Of a DNA stretch of 64,000 bases, positions 26,091 to 34,463 are shown in pieces. The stretch's first letter is position 1; each line of letters starts with the position of its first letter. This DNA comes from Nitrospirota bacterium (lineage in GTDB: Bacteria > Nitrospirota > Nitrospiria > SBBL01 > JAADHI01): NCBI GenBank assembly GCA_029261155.1, contig JAJDBW010000025.1, positions 1 through 64,000 of the forward strand. Reading direction: 5' to 3'. The translations under genes were made by a program, and so were the position numbers. The notes under the pieces are model-generated. The model ran no database searches and was not told the origin of the DNA. It was given only the letters and a program-made list of their open reading frames with translations.

Positions 26091-26711
26091 ATGCTAAATA
26101 TGAGGCGCCAAGCCCTTCTATTTTTCAGTGTTTTTCTATTGTTGATCCAGCTCGTTTCGGTAAAACCCGTTTTTTCTGAAAACCGACCCAGCGTCATGTT
26201 CATGATTGCAGAACAAAATATCGGGCAAGAAATGATTATCTTTTGGTGGGGTTGGTTCAGTCGGGAAGTTGATTTTAAGACCCAAGAGGTTGACCTCAGC
26301 GTAGGTGAAACCATTCTCAAGGAGGCCTTTATCAATGAAGGCTTCGATGTGATCGATGTTTCGAACGTGTCTGAAAAAATCAAAGTATCTAAAGCCTATA
26401 AGATTGCCGACCTCACAAAAGATGCCGCAATTAATCTGGGTAAAGACGTGGGCGCCGATGTCGTTGTGAAAGGAAAAGTCATTGCCAAGCCCGGCCCTAA
26501 AAATGCCGGTAGTAATGTCGGAACCTATATCGCCGACATGACCGTCAGTGCTTTTCAGGTGAAAGACGGCCGGGTATTGGGCGCAGGCCGAGGACACGGC
26601 ACGGCACGGCATATCTCCGAAATTACCGGGGGATCGCAAGCCATTGAACGCGCGGCTCAAGCGACGGCGAAAAAGCTCATTGAACAGATCAACAAAAAAA
26701 TAACGAGATAA
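26091..26711 (+). CDS. Secreted protein of a CsgG/DUF799 envelope cluster
   Basis: The 206-residue product (203 if the second ATG is used) has a signal peptide ending around FSENRPS. The mature part shows an alpha/beta pattern with ILKEAFINEGFDVIDVS, LGKDVGADVVVKGKVI and a C-terminal helix SQAIERAAQATAKKLIEQIN. This pattern recalls CsgG/FlgT-type periplasmic domains that recognise partner lipoproteins, but no family name can be given safely. It is the first of three co-directional envelope genes and lies 64 bp before the DUF799-like gene. Confidence 0.75.
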   Translation: MLNMRRQALLFFSVFLLLIQLVSVKPVFSENRPSVMFMIAEQNIGQEMIIFWWGWFSREVDFKTQEVDLSVGETILKEAFINEGFDVIDVSNVSEKIKVSKAYKIADLTKDAAINLGKDVGADVVVKGKVIAKPGPKNAGSNVGTYIADMTVSAFQVKDGRVLGAGRGHGTARHISEITGGSQAIERAAQATAKKLIEQINKKITR

Positions 26712-26775
26712 GACTTCGCAGATTACCGAATTCCCTATTCTCCAAATAAGGATTTCAGTTAAGAGAAAGGTTCGC

Positions 26776-27537
26776 ATGATTCAAGTTCGCGCCCAGGCCC
26801 TTGTCGCGCTCGCGGTGATCGTTCTATTGCTCCCCGCTTGCGCGCCGAGAATGATTTCACGTCCGCCCAATCCCAGCAACCCCATTCGCCGCGTCGCTAT
26901 TCTGCCCATGCTAAATAATGCCGACGATGTTGAAGCGCCCGACAGAGTGAGAGCCGCCTTTTTCGATCGCATAAAAAATTTTCACTACGATGTCCAAGAC
27001 CTAAAGGAAACAAACCTAATCTTAAACGAACAAATGGGCATTACCTTGGGACGGCAACTTGATATGACGGCCCCGAAACAATTAGGCGATACACTGGGCG
27101 TCGACGGTGTTTTTTACGGCTTTCTCTTGGATTTCGACGAAACCACTTTGGGCGTCTCCAACACCTATAAGGTTCGCATCGGATGGAAACTCGTCAATAC
27201 AAAAACAGGTCAAATCGCCTGGGGAAAAGGCGTTGCGGTCATGCGCGCCGAATCCATCGGCGGCATTGCGGGCCTCGGTTCATTGGAGACCGAGAAGGTC
27301 AACGCACTGCCCGGCTCCGCAGAACCCATGGTGGAAATGCCCGGCCTCGACCGGTGGATTTTAATGGAAAACAAAAGCGTCGATGCAACTGAAGGTTTGG
27401 TCATTGGCTTAGGCGGAAAATTAATCGGCGGCCTCATGGGAAACAGCCTGAAAAAGGAGATGGACTTTGCCTATCGGCGTCTTTTTTCGACCATGCTCAC
27501 CGGACCAGGAGCGACGACTGTCGCCATAAGCGAATAA
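26776..27537 (+). CDS. DUF799/GNA1162-like lipoprotein
   Basis: The 253-residue product has a lipoprotein signal with lipobox LLPAC (Cys22). The mature region matches the DUF799 (neisserial GNA1162/NMB1126) pattern: RRVAILPMLNNADDVEAPDR, a helical stretch, then APKQLGDTLGVDGVFYGFLLDF. In other bacteria DUF799 proteins are encoded with CsgG-like and DUF4810 lipoproteins and are thought to form an outer-membrane assembly. The C-terminal glycine-rich segment (LVIGLGGKLIGGLMG) may associate with the membrane. Confidence 0.82.
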   Translation: MIQVRAQALVALAVIVLLLPACAPRMISRPPNPSNPIRRVAILPMLNNADDVEAPDRVRAAFFDRIKNFHYDVQDLKETNLILNEQMGITLGRQLDMTAPKQLGDTLGVDGVFYGFLLDFDETTLGVSNTYKVRIGWKLVNTKTGQIAWGKGVAVMRAESIGGIAGLGSLETEKVNALPGSAEPMVEMPGLDRWILMENKSVDATEGLVIGLGGKLIGGLMGNSLKKEMDFAYRRLFSTMLTGPGATTVAISE

Positions 27538-27618
27538 GGCCAAGACACGAAAGGTTATTTATTCAAGTTTTGAACAACACCATCTAAACAATCTATGAAA
27601 AAGGAGGCATGTTACAAA

Positions 27619-28572
27619 ATGAGACGTACACTATCGCGTCATTATTTATCATCGTTTTTTATTCTCTCCCTCATTTTTTCCGGCTGCACCTCCATGGGCG
27701 GCGCGGTTAAAAAAGACGTTTCGTTGACGGACCAAACCGAAAAACTGGAAACCGCCGGTGCAAACTACACGGGGCCCCAATATACCATCGGGGTAATCAC
27801 CCTATCGAATAAAACGCCGTCTAAAGTTTTAGGAATTGGCGAGGCAGCGACCGACATCTTAAGAACCTCCTTAAAACAAGCCGGACTCGAACCCATCATG
27901 CTCACATCCGACGAGTTGCAACAGCATGACAAAATGATTGAGCTGCAACAAAGCGGCATCGTGAAAACGGGCAAAAAGGATGCGGCAGAAGGCATGGATT
28001 CCATCGATTTTCGTGTCTCCGGCGCAATCACCTCCTATTCCGAACTCGATGAAGGGAGCAACCTCCTCCTCACCTCGACTAAAACGCAAATTGCCCGGGT
28101 CGGCGTGGATTATGCCCTGGTCGATATCGCCAGCGGCAAAACCCTGGTCGCCAAATCGGGCATGGGCGAATACCGAAAGAAGACACGGAAAGTTTTGGGT
28201 CTCGGCGACAAGTCCTCGGCCGACGTCAGCCTTCGGCAAGGTGCCCTACGCGACGCCATGAACAAAGCCGTCGAGGCAATGATTCTGGAATTAAGCAGCC
28301 GTCCCTTTCAAACCAACATCCTCTTGGTCGATGGCGACATCGTCATTTTCAAAGCCGGCACGAAATCGAAACTCGATTCGGGAACGCTTTTAGCGGTTTA
28401 CCGGCCGGGAAAAGAATTAATCGATCCGGAAACAGGGCGCTCCTTAGGCCAACGCGAATCGCGGGTGGGCGAAATTAAACTTTCAAACCACCAAAACGAT
28501 CGTGTCTCTGAAGGCAGCATCACAAAAGGCTCCGGATTTAAACGCGGAGATATCCTCAAGGTCGTCCAGTAA
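27619..28572 (+). CDS. CsgG/HfaB-like outer-membrane lipoprotein
   Basis: The ATG at 27619 is chosen over the in-frame ATG at 27595, because AAGGAGG lies between them and the former starts a clean lipoprotein signal (RRTLSRHYLSSFFILSLIF, lipobox FSGC). The 317-residue product shows the CsgG pattern: IGVITLSNKTPSKVLGIGEA, FRVSGAITSYSELDEG, VGVDYALVDIASGKTLVAKS and a C-terminal domain with GDIVIFKAGTKSKLDSGTLL. CsgG and HfaB form oligomeric secretion pores or holdfast anchors in the outer membrane. No curlin or CsgE/F gene is adjacent, so the cargo is unknown. Confidence 0.82.
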   Translation: MRRTLSRHYLSSFFILSLIFSGCTSMGGAVKKDVSLTDQTEKLETAGANYTGPQYTIGVITLSNKTPSKVLGIGEAATDILRTSLKQAGLEPIMLTSDELQQHDKMIELQQSGIVKTGKKDAAEGMDSIDFRVSGAITSYSELDEGSNLLLTSTKTQIARVGVDYALVDIASGKTLVAKSGMGEYRKKTRKVLGLGDKSSADVSLRQGALRDAMNKAVEAMILELSSRPFQTNILLVDGDIVIFKAGTKSKLDSGTLLAVYRPGKELIDPETGRSLGQRESRVGEIKLSNHQNDRVSEGSITKGSGFKRGDILKVVQ

Positions 28573-28580
28573 GCCAGCGA

Positions 28581-28668
28581 TTCACTGGAATCTAACCCGA
28601 CCCAGCGGGATTCGTTTTGCTGGGTCGGGAACATTCCCGGCCTTCGGGTTCTGAGGCCTTCCAGTGGA
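28581..28668. repeat. Three-way-junction structured intergenic element
   Basis: The outer arms TTCACTGGAA (28581-28590) and TTCCAGTGGA (28659-28668) pair with one G-U. Inside, a perfect 11-bp helix joins CCCGACCCAGC (28596-28606) and GCTGGGTCGGG (28619-28629), and a second helix pairs GGCCT (28639-28643) with AGGCC (28654-28658). No T-run follows. It fills most of the gap between the CsgG-like gene and the HAD gene. A dispersed palindromic repeat (REP/MITE-like), processing site or small structured RNA are all possible. Confidence 0.6.
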
Positions 28669-28721
28669 GATCGATCATTTTTCTTTTCGTTCTTCTCCCA
28701 TTCGAATAAAGGAAACCACTC

Positions 28722-29411
28722 TTGCTCAAAGCAATTATTTTTGACTGTGATGGCGTCATTGTCGATAGCGAAGCGCATCACCTTAAAGCCTTTCAGATTG
28801 TGCTAGAAGAAGAAGGCATCGCGCTTAGTCAGTCGGATTATTTTAAAACCTACCTGGCGCTCGACGACAAAGGACTTTTCGAAAAAATACTAAAAGAGAA
28901 CCATCGACCGGTCGATAATAAAATTCTAAAACGTCTGATCCTTCGTAAAATGCCTTTGTACAAAAAACTATCGGAAGAAACACTTTTCATATATCCGGGT
29001 GTGGTCGAGTTTGTCAAAAAAGCGGCAAGAAAGTATCGTTTAGCCATAGCCTCCGGGGCCTTTCGCGGAGAGATTAAAGCCGCGCTCGACAAAGGCGGCA
29101 TTCGATCCGACTTTCCGATTATCGTCAGCGCCCAGGACGTTCGGAAAGGCAAGCCCGATCCTGAGGCCTACTTGACTGCACTTCAAAAGTTGAATACAAT
29201 CCCCTCCGCTAAAGAAAAGATTCATCCAAGTGAATGCGTCGTAATCGAGGATTCTGTGCATGGTGTCGATGCCGCCCGTTCGGCCGGAATGAAATGTCTT
29301 GCAGTCACCAATTCCTATCCCTACGACCAACTTGAAAAAATCGCAGATCACGTCATCGACAGTTTGGCCGATATCGAGCCGAGCGATTTGGAATCCCTGA
29401 TTAATCAATAA
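28722..29411 (+). CDS. HAD superfamily hydrolase, beta-phosphoglucomutase-like
   Basis: A TTG start with AAAGGAAA upstream gives a 229-residue protein. Motif I is FDCDGVIVDSE (nucleophile Asp8 and acid Asp10), motif II is AIASGAFRGEI, motif III is the Lys in GKPDPEAYL, and motif IV is VIEDSVHGVDAARSAGM. The helical cap between motifs I and II marks subfamily IA, which includes phosphoglycolate phosphatase and beta-phosphoglucomutase. The substrate cannot be fixed. A phosphoglycolate role would suit an autotroph carrying the carbonic anhydrase next door, but this is speculation. Confidence 0.88.
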   Translation: MLKAIIFDCDGVIVDSEAHHLKAFQIVLEEEGIALSQSDYFKTYLALDDKGLFEKILKENHRPVDNKILKRLILRKMPLYKKLSEETLFIYPGVVEFVKKAARKYRLAIASGAFRGEIKAALDKGGIRSDFPIIVSAQDVRKGKPDPEAYLTALQKLNTIPSAKEKIHPSECVVIEDSVHGVDAARSAGMKCLAVTNSYPYDQLEKIADHVIDSLADIEPSDLESLINQ

Positions 29412-29445
29412 ATCATTTAAAATATCGAATAATGGAGGTTCATCG

Positions 29446-30306
29446 ATGAGAAAAAATGTTCTTCTCTTGCTTGTCGCGTCTGTGCTACTACAAGCAGGGA
29501 TCAGCCTAGGAAGTGAAGGTCACGATAGTCACGGACCGGTCTCTGATCAAGTGATCCTTAAACAGCGTGACGCGCTTGCAAACAACACGAAAGGCAAAGG
29601 CTTCGGGCCTCAATCACCACGTGATATCGATTTAGACATCGGTAATAACGGTCGTCAATTCAACGATGCACCCGCGCATACAGAAATGAATCTCTGTAAT
29701 ATTCATTTTCACAAGAACGCTGAACACAAGGGTGGCGAGTTTAACCAGCATGCGGGTAATGGTGATGGTCAGGGATACCAGAGTGGCTATAAGTATTCGG
29801 GTAAACTCAGCGAAGCAGAGCTGGCGCCGTTTAAGATCCCAGGCAAACATGGGGGTCTTTCCTCGGGAGACACCATTGAAGTGCACTACGTTCACTCCAC
29901 GGCACAGATCAAGCCAGGCCCAACCTTGGGTTCTTGTCTCAGTGAAGCAATCGGGAATCCTCAGTTGCGTGTTGAGACCCAGGTCTATGTTTTAGTCAAT
30001 GACAAAAATGCGCTCGACTTTCGCGAATTGGCTAAACACGATCTGAAAAATGGCCTGCACCAGGCATTGAACATCCCAAAAAATACGGGCACTCCCGTTC
30101 AGTACGATGGATCCACGACAGGTCCGAGTTACAATGAAAAAGGGTCTCCCTTTCAAGTGACATGGAGTGTTCGTCCTAAAGTCGCTAAGGTGAATATTGA
30201 AACGGTTGCTGAGTGGTTAAAGGGCAATGTCTTCAATGAAGATCATGCACACGGCGTGAGAAACCTTGTGACCAATCCGGATCTTCTTTCAAAATTAGGG
30301 CAATAA
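29446..30306 (+). CDS. Secreted delta-class carbonic anhydrase
   Basis: The 286-residue product has a signal peptide (residues 1-22) and a His-rich mature N-terminus. It carries the delta-class signatures known from diatom TWCA1-type enzymes: MNLCNIHFHKNAEHKGGEF (Cys84, His87, His89, His94), GDTIEVHYVHS (His147, His150), VETQVYVLVND and YDGSTTGPSYNE followed by FQVTWSV. The His residues in the first two motifs are the likely zinc ligands. The enzyme interconverts CO2 and bicarbonate, here in the periplasm or outside the cell. AATGGAGG upstream is a good ribosome site and a terminator follows, so it is probably monocistronic. Confidence 0.85.
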   Translation: MRKNVLLLLVASVLLQAGISLGSEGHDSHGPVSDQVILKQRDALANNTKGKGFGPQSPRDIDLDIGNNGRQFNDAPAHTEMNLCNIHFHKNAEHKGGEFNQHAGNGDGQGYQSGYKYSGKLSEAELAPFKIPGKHGGLSSGDTIEVHYVHSTAQIKPGPTLGSCLSEAIGNPQLRVETQVYVLVNDKNALDFRELAKHDLKNGLHQALNIPKNTGTPVQYDGSTTGPSYNEKGSPFQVTWSVRPKVAKVNIETVAEWLKGNVFNEDHAHGVRNLVTNPDLLSKLGQ

Positions 30307-30372
30307 ATTAGATGAACCGAAAAACAAAACAGCCCCTATCGTAACAGAACAAATATGTTTTAGACATGACTA

Positions 30373-30408
30373 CGCGCTTCGGTTTTAAAAGATCGAAGCG
30401 CGTTTTTT
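30373..30408. terminator. Intrinsic terminator after the carbonic anhydrase gene
   Basis: A perfect 9-bp GC-rich stem, CGCGCTTCG (30373-30381) with CGAAGCGCG (30394-30402), is followed by six T residues on the plus strand. It separates the carbonic anhydrase gene from the convergent lipoprotein gene. The minus-strand gene's stop (30407-30409) overlaps the T-run. Confidence 0.9.
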
Positions 30409-31060
30409 ACTTTAAAACCCTCGAAATAGAACTGTTGTAGAGCAAGCCCACCTCCCTTTGATCGAAGATTCCGTAGGCGAAAAGTTCATACAAAAAAGCG
30501 GCCTGAAAGGCATACGCACCGGCATCGTCTGCATCGCAAGCCGCTTCCCCTTGCAAGTCAATGTCAGGCTGTGCAGCGGAAACAAAATGAAATCCCTTTG
30601 GACATTTCACATGTTCATATCCATCGTCATCCGAGTGTCGTGCTTCGTGGATAAGGATATAGAGACGCTCCAAGTCCGAAAGATCCTCAAAAAATTGATC
30701 CCCGATAAATAGCGTCCCCCTATTTTGGTTCACGGCAACGGTCCATGTATTTTGATAGGAAATTTCAGGGAGCCGATTCAACACCCATACACTTAAACCT
30801 TGGCCATCAAATGGGAATCCAAAAAGCCTTTCGAAGCGACTGAGACGGCGATAGATCCCTCTCTTTATCTTCAAAGAACCCGCCTTGAGCGATTTAAGTT
30901 TTTCGATTGTCGAAAGGATTTGCGCTTCTTGCTTGATGGAGAAACCGGAAAGATGAATCGTTTGTTCAGCAAAGTGAATGGGTTTGGATGGCTTTAATGG
31001 GACGCAAGAAAACAACAAAAAAGAACATATATATACGAGAAGATGAATTCGCGATTTCAT
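30407..31060 (-). CDS. Lipoprotein with HExxH-type putative metallopeptidase motif
   Basis: The 217-residue product has a lipoprotein signal (lipobox LFSC, Cys19). H138-E-A-R-H142 forms an HExxH zinc motif, followed by acidic SDDDGYEH. A second acidic/Cys region (QGEAACDADDAGAYAFQAAF) contains a Glu that could be the third metal ligand. It is therefore a candidate periplasmic, membrane-tethered zinc peptidase, although no named family is recognised. It starts 16 bp after the DUF4105 gene and is the last gene of the minus-strand envelope run. Confidence 0.75.
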   Translation of the reverse strand: MKSRIHLLVYICSFLLFSCVPLKPSKPIHFAEQTIHLSGFSIKQEAQILSTIEKLKSLKAGSLKIKRGIYRRLSRFERLFGFPFDGQGLSVWVLNRLPEISYQNTWTVAVNQNRGTLFIGDQFFEDLSDLERLYILIHEARHSDDDGYEHVKCPKGFHFVSAAQPDIDLQGEAACDADDAGAYAFQAAFLYELFAYGIFDQREVGLLYNSSISRVLK

Positions 31061-31076
31061 AGTCTAAACAAGGTGC

Positions 31077-33032
31077 TTAAAAATAGACATTCAATGAGAA
31101 CAACCACGATTCCTTTTTTTCGATTTGATTGAGTTCAACCCTCACGTCGATATTTTGAGAAAGGGCATAACGTTGATTGAGCGCAAGTTCATAATAGTCC
31201 GAATCATGTCCCAAAGGATAATCGATAACCTTTCCGAGTAATTGGATCCGCCAGTCTTCCATGGGGTCGAAAAAAGCACCCACACGGCCTCCCCCACCTA
31301 AGCGGTAATCGCTTTTTAATCGGCTCGATATCTGGAGTTCCGCATCGACCATGGCATAAAGGGTGAGGGGAGAGGTGTAATCCGCTTTATAAGTCAATCC
31401 AAACCCATAGGCCGTTCTAAACGCATTGCAAAAATTGCAATTAAGATCCTTAATGGTATCAACACCAATTCCGAAACGCCATGACTTCTTTTTAAACAAA
31501 GGGTCGTAAGGGCTCAAGGAAACAATATCAATGAGATCAAGCCGTTCGAGTTTTGTTTCGTTTATATCGTTATAATGGCGTGCGATCACATCTAGAAATA
31601 AAATCTGAGCCCCCTGACCGAAGCCGACATCTTTTGCCAGCAGATCATGATAAGCCGGGCGATAGGCGATTTCTTCGAATGTCTCTTTCTCGAATGCGCC
31701 GAAGCCCATTTTTAGGCGATCACTCCCGTGGCCGAGTTCAGGACGTGTTGAAAATTCGGTATGTTTCTCATCATTAAATTTAAACCTGAGTTTACTTCGT
31801 TCTAAGAGCACCTCCCTATTTTTCACTAAAATGCGATCATCCTCTTCTTTCTTGCTTCTCATGTTTTGGTATTGCGCATAATCGAGGAAAGCATCGAGCA
31901 CCAGGGCCTTCTCTGAATCCCTTCTCTTTTGAAAATCATCCTCCTTAACGCGACTTGGATCTTCGATAAGCCTTTGCAGCAGACGATTCTGCTCACCGGT
32001 CATCCGTACTTTTTTATTCGACATTTGACTCAGAAGGGAGGGTCGATAGACGACATTTGAGATGAGACCCGCCTGTTGAGCAAGCACCTTGACCGTATCC
32101 GAGGGAATGACATGAAAGAAAAATTGATCGGTTAAATGTAAATCCGGATTGGCCACTTCTAACAATGAGAGTATGTGGTAGGAGCAGTTTTCCTGAAAAT
32201 AATAGTAGTCGAAATAATTCCCGCCCAACTCCCATAAATGAAGCAGGAAGGTATTCATCTGATCTTCGGTAAAATTTAATTCGTACTCCCACAAATCGCG
32301 GCTTTCCATATTACTGTAGGTTTGGACTTTGATGTAATATGGAAATAGTGTGAATTCCCCTTTAAAAAGACCCACTAGCCCTTTCATTGTATACATAAGT
32401 GCGTTATTTGTATCAATCGTCGCAGCATAATTAACGCCGTAATTAAGAAGTTTTTGTGCTGAACCTTCGCGCTTTGTGTCGATACGCAATAAAGTGTGGC
32501 CAAACATCGACGCGGGGTTGTTCATATAGAAGGATGAGAAGACGAGCGTAATCTTTTCTGGATTAAGGTTGCTCATCCAACCCTCAAGTCGTGGACAAGC
32601 TTGCTCGGGAAGTTGATTTGAATCAAAACCGAGTTCACGCTTCAGCCATTTGTATCGGGCAGGAAAGACACATTGTGGATGTTCTTCGTCTTTTTTGAGT
32701 TCTGATGGAGATTTAAAAAAGTTTCGAAGGGTGGCCGAGAGTTCGGCTTGAGTATTGGTCTTTCCCAGTGGGCTATTATAAAAAGAAAGGCCATCTTCTT
32801 GTCCTTCAACATTGCCTAAAAAACTTGTTCGATAATGAAGGAGTAGGTGCCATTGACGGGCTTGGTGGAGTTGCTTTTGAATCGCCTGCTTGACAAACGA
32901 CTCGATGTCTTTTTCTTGAAGCATCTCCGCATAGCCATTTATTCTTCCGTAAAAAAAGAAGACCGAAAAAAATAAAACAATGGACGTACACTTGATATAA
33001 CAACAGAGCTTCAGTCGTTCTTGAATTCGCAT
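31077..33032 (-). CDS. DUF4105 (Lnb-type) envelope protein with C-terminal strand-rich region
   Basis: The 651-residue product starts with a signal or anchor (hydrophobic residues about 14-29). Residues about 155-330 match DUF4105, the Lnb N-terminal periplasmic domain: LVFSSFYMNNPASMFGHTLL, a conserved aromatic region and ENCSYHILSLLE. Its conserved Cys and His suggest a thiol hydrolase-like fold. The last 250 residues have alternating strands and end in Phe (NVYF), suggesting a barrel or a surface-exposed sheet. DUF4105 proteins are often paired with small lipoproteins in predatory and other Gram-negative bacteria. Substrate and reaction are unknown. Confidence 0.82.
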   Translation of the reverse strand: MRIQERLKLCCYIKCTSIVLFFSVFFFYGRINGYAEMLQEKDIESFVKQAIQKQLHQARQWHLLLHYRTSFLGNVEGQEDGLSFYNSPLGKTNTQAELSATLRNFFKSPSELKKDEEHPQCVFPARYKWLKRELGFDSNQLPEQACPRLEGWMSNLNPEKITLVFSSFYMNNPASMFGHTLLRIDTKREGSAQKLLNYGVNYAATIDTNNALMYTMKGLVGLFKGEFTLFPYYIKVQTYSNMESRDLWEYELNFTEDQMNTFLLHLWELGGNYFDYYYFQENCSYHILSLLEVANPDLHLTDQFFFHVIPSDTVKVLAQQAGLISNVVYRPSLLSQMSNKKVRMTGEQNRLLQRLIEDPSRVKEDDFQKRRDSEKALVLDAFLDYAQYQNMRSKKEEDDRILVKNREVLLERSKLRFKFNDEKHTEFSTRPELGHGSDRLKMGFGAFEKETFEEIAYRPAYHDLLAKDVGFGQGAQILFLDVIARHYNDINETKLERLDLIDIVSLSPYDPLFKKKSWRFGIGVDTIKDLNCNFCNAFRTAYGFGLTYKADYTSPLTLYAMVDAELQISSRLKSDYRLGGGGRVGAFFDPMEDWRIQLLGKVIDYPLGHDSDYYELALNQRYALSQNIDVRVELNQIEKKESWLFSLNVYF

Positions 33033-33076
33033 AGGCCTTGTGGACCCAATTTCCTTAAGACACCGCCTAATGGTTA

Positions 33077-33136
33077 AAAAATAAAAAAGGGAAGCGGATC
33101 GGCGCTAGGATCACTAGCGGAATCGATCCGATTCCC
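33077..33136 (-). terminator. Intrinsic terminator before the DUF4105 gene
   Basis: On the minus strand, a 13-bp stem with one mismatch (33136-33124 with 33101-33089) surrounds an inner CGCTAG/CTAGCG stem, followed by TTTTTTATTTTTT (33088-33077 region). It should end transcription coming from the DUF3015 genes, so DUF4105 and the HExxH lipoprotein probably form a separate unit. Confidence 0.88.
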
Positions 33137-33160
33137 TTCTTAGTTGCCGGTCAGATTATT

Positions 33161-33648
33161 TTAGTGGATGCAAACCGCCGCAAGTTCCGGGTTTTTCGCC
33201 ATTCCTATTTTTACGGCATTCAACATTTCATTCGCCGTGGTGCCCTCGCTTGCAAAGATGGCCCGATAATTTTCTTGCGCGTAAGAGGCAAATTGAGGTC
33301 CCTTCACTGCTGGGCAACCCAGAAGACCCGCGAGGGTATCGAGGTGCTCGCCTTCTCCTACAGCCATTTCTTTTTCAAGACTGGCAAAATTTTGGGAACG
33401 AAAAGGTCCCCTTCTTTCTCTGCAAGGATAATCCCATCTGTTGCGTCACAGTTAGAAGTCCCTGATGAAATGCCAAAAGATTGCATCCCCGTCCCATTGG
33501 TTGTAACTGCGAGGATTTGACTACCTTTGCCGGGAGAATTCCCAAATAACATAGAACCTAAACCACACCCTGCATCGCCATAACCGGCGGCAAAAGCATT
33601 TGATGAAACAAAGAACAAACCTAATAGCACTAAGAGAATTTTCTTCAT
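33161..33648 (-). pseudogene. Frameshifted DUF3015 family gene
   Basis: Two overlapping frames together encode one DUF3015 protein. The first 85 or so residues (signal peptide ending NAFAAGYGDAGCG, then a conserved Cys region) read in one frame to FVPK. The rest (EKEMAVGEGEHLDTLAGLLGC to the stop) reads in another. Adding one base in the AAAATTTT run at 33386-33393 restores FVPKNFASLEKEMAVG, which aligns with FVERNFDNLTKEMAAG of the intact neighbour. The repaired protein would have 162 residues against 168. A recent mutation, a sequencing error in a homopolymer run, or slippage could each explain it. Confidence 0.85.
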
Positions 33649-33727
33649 GTTATTTCCCTCCCTTGCCCAAGATGGTATATGTCGGAATAACGGTTGGCAA
33701 AATCAAACTTTTTTTTGCAGACCAAAA

Positions 33728-34234
33728 CTAGATGGTTTTACATGATGTTAATAAGATTGGATCAGATGAAAGCCCATTTTTTAAGGCAACAAGCATATCG
33801 GAATACGTTGTGTTTTCACTTTCAAGAAGAACGTCATAATTGCTTTGTGTAAATGCAGCAAATTCTGAGTCCTTCCCTTCACAACCAAATAGAGAGGATA
33901 AAATCGAAAGGCTTTCTCCTTTGCCTGCCGCCATTTCCTTAGTTAGATTATCAAAGTTCCTTTCAACAAACTGCTCGTCTTCTTTGCTGGAAAGAACGAG
34001 TTTGCTGGACCCGCAATTAGAAACATCTGAGCTAATAGCAGAGGTTTGAACACTCGGTACGAACTGACTAACAATAAAATTGGTCAGCCATGACATCATC
34101 TGTTCAGTTCTTGTGTTTTTTTTGAAAAAAATTGAACCTGGTCCGCACCCTGCCGCACCGTATCCTGCCGCAAAACTGTTTGAAGCAAACACCAGTGTCA
34201 GCCCAAAAATACTCAGCATAAACAATTTTTTCAT
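33728..34234 (-). CDS. DUF3015 family secreted protein
   Basis: The 168-residue product has a signal peptide ending NSFAAG, followed by the DUF3015 opening AAGCGPGSIFF and two further conserved Cys regions (SDVSNCGSSKLVL and LSSLFGCEGKDSEFAAF). It ends LLTSCKTI. DUF3015 proteins are small periplasmic or outer-membrane-associated proteins of unknown role. A paralogue, now frameshifted, lies 79 bp downstream. It follows the large FG-GAP lipoprotein gene by 229 bp on the same strand. Confidence 0.88.
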   Translation of the reverse strand: MKKLFMLSIFGLTLVFASNSFAAGYGAAGCGPGSIFFKKNTRTEQMMSWLTNFIVSQFVPSVQTSAISSDVSNCGSSKLVLSSKEDEQFVERNFDNLTKEMAAGKGESLSILSSLFGCEGKDSEFAAFTQSNYDVLLESENTTYSDMLVALKNGLSSDPILLTSCKTI

Positions 34235-34463
34235 GGGTTCTCTCCTTTAATATGTTTTCTGGATTTTTTGCCTTGTAGAGATCAAGTTCATGGAGTTTGG
34301 AAAGGAATTGATCGTTTTTATTTGTAACTTCAAAAATATAGGGGATCGCCATATTTTTGTCAAGACGAAATCTTGGCATGCCCAAGGGGGATAGATTTGA
34401 ATGGAATGGAGACGGGTCCCCTTTGATGGTGGGAGCGATGAGTTTAGGAAATAAGCGAGGAGC

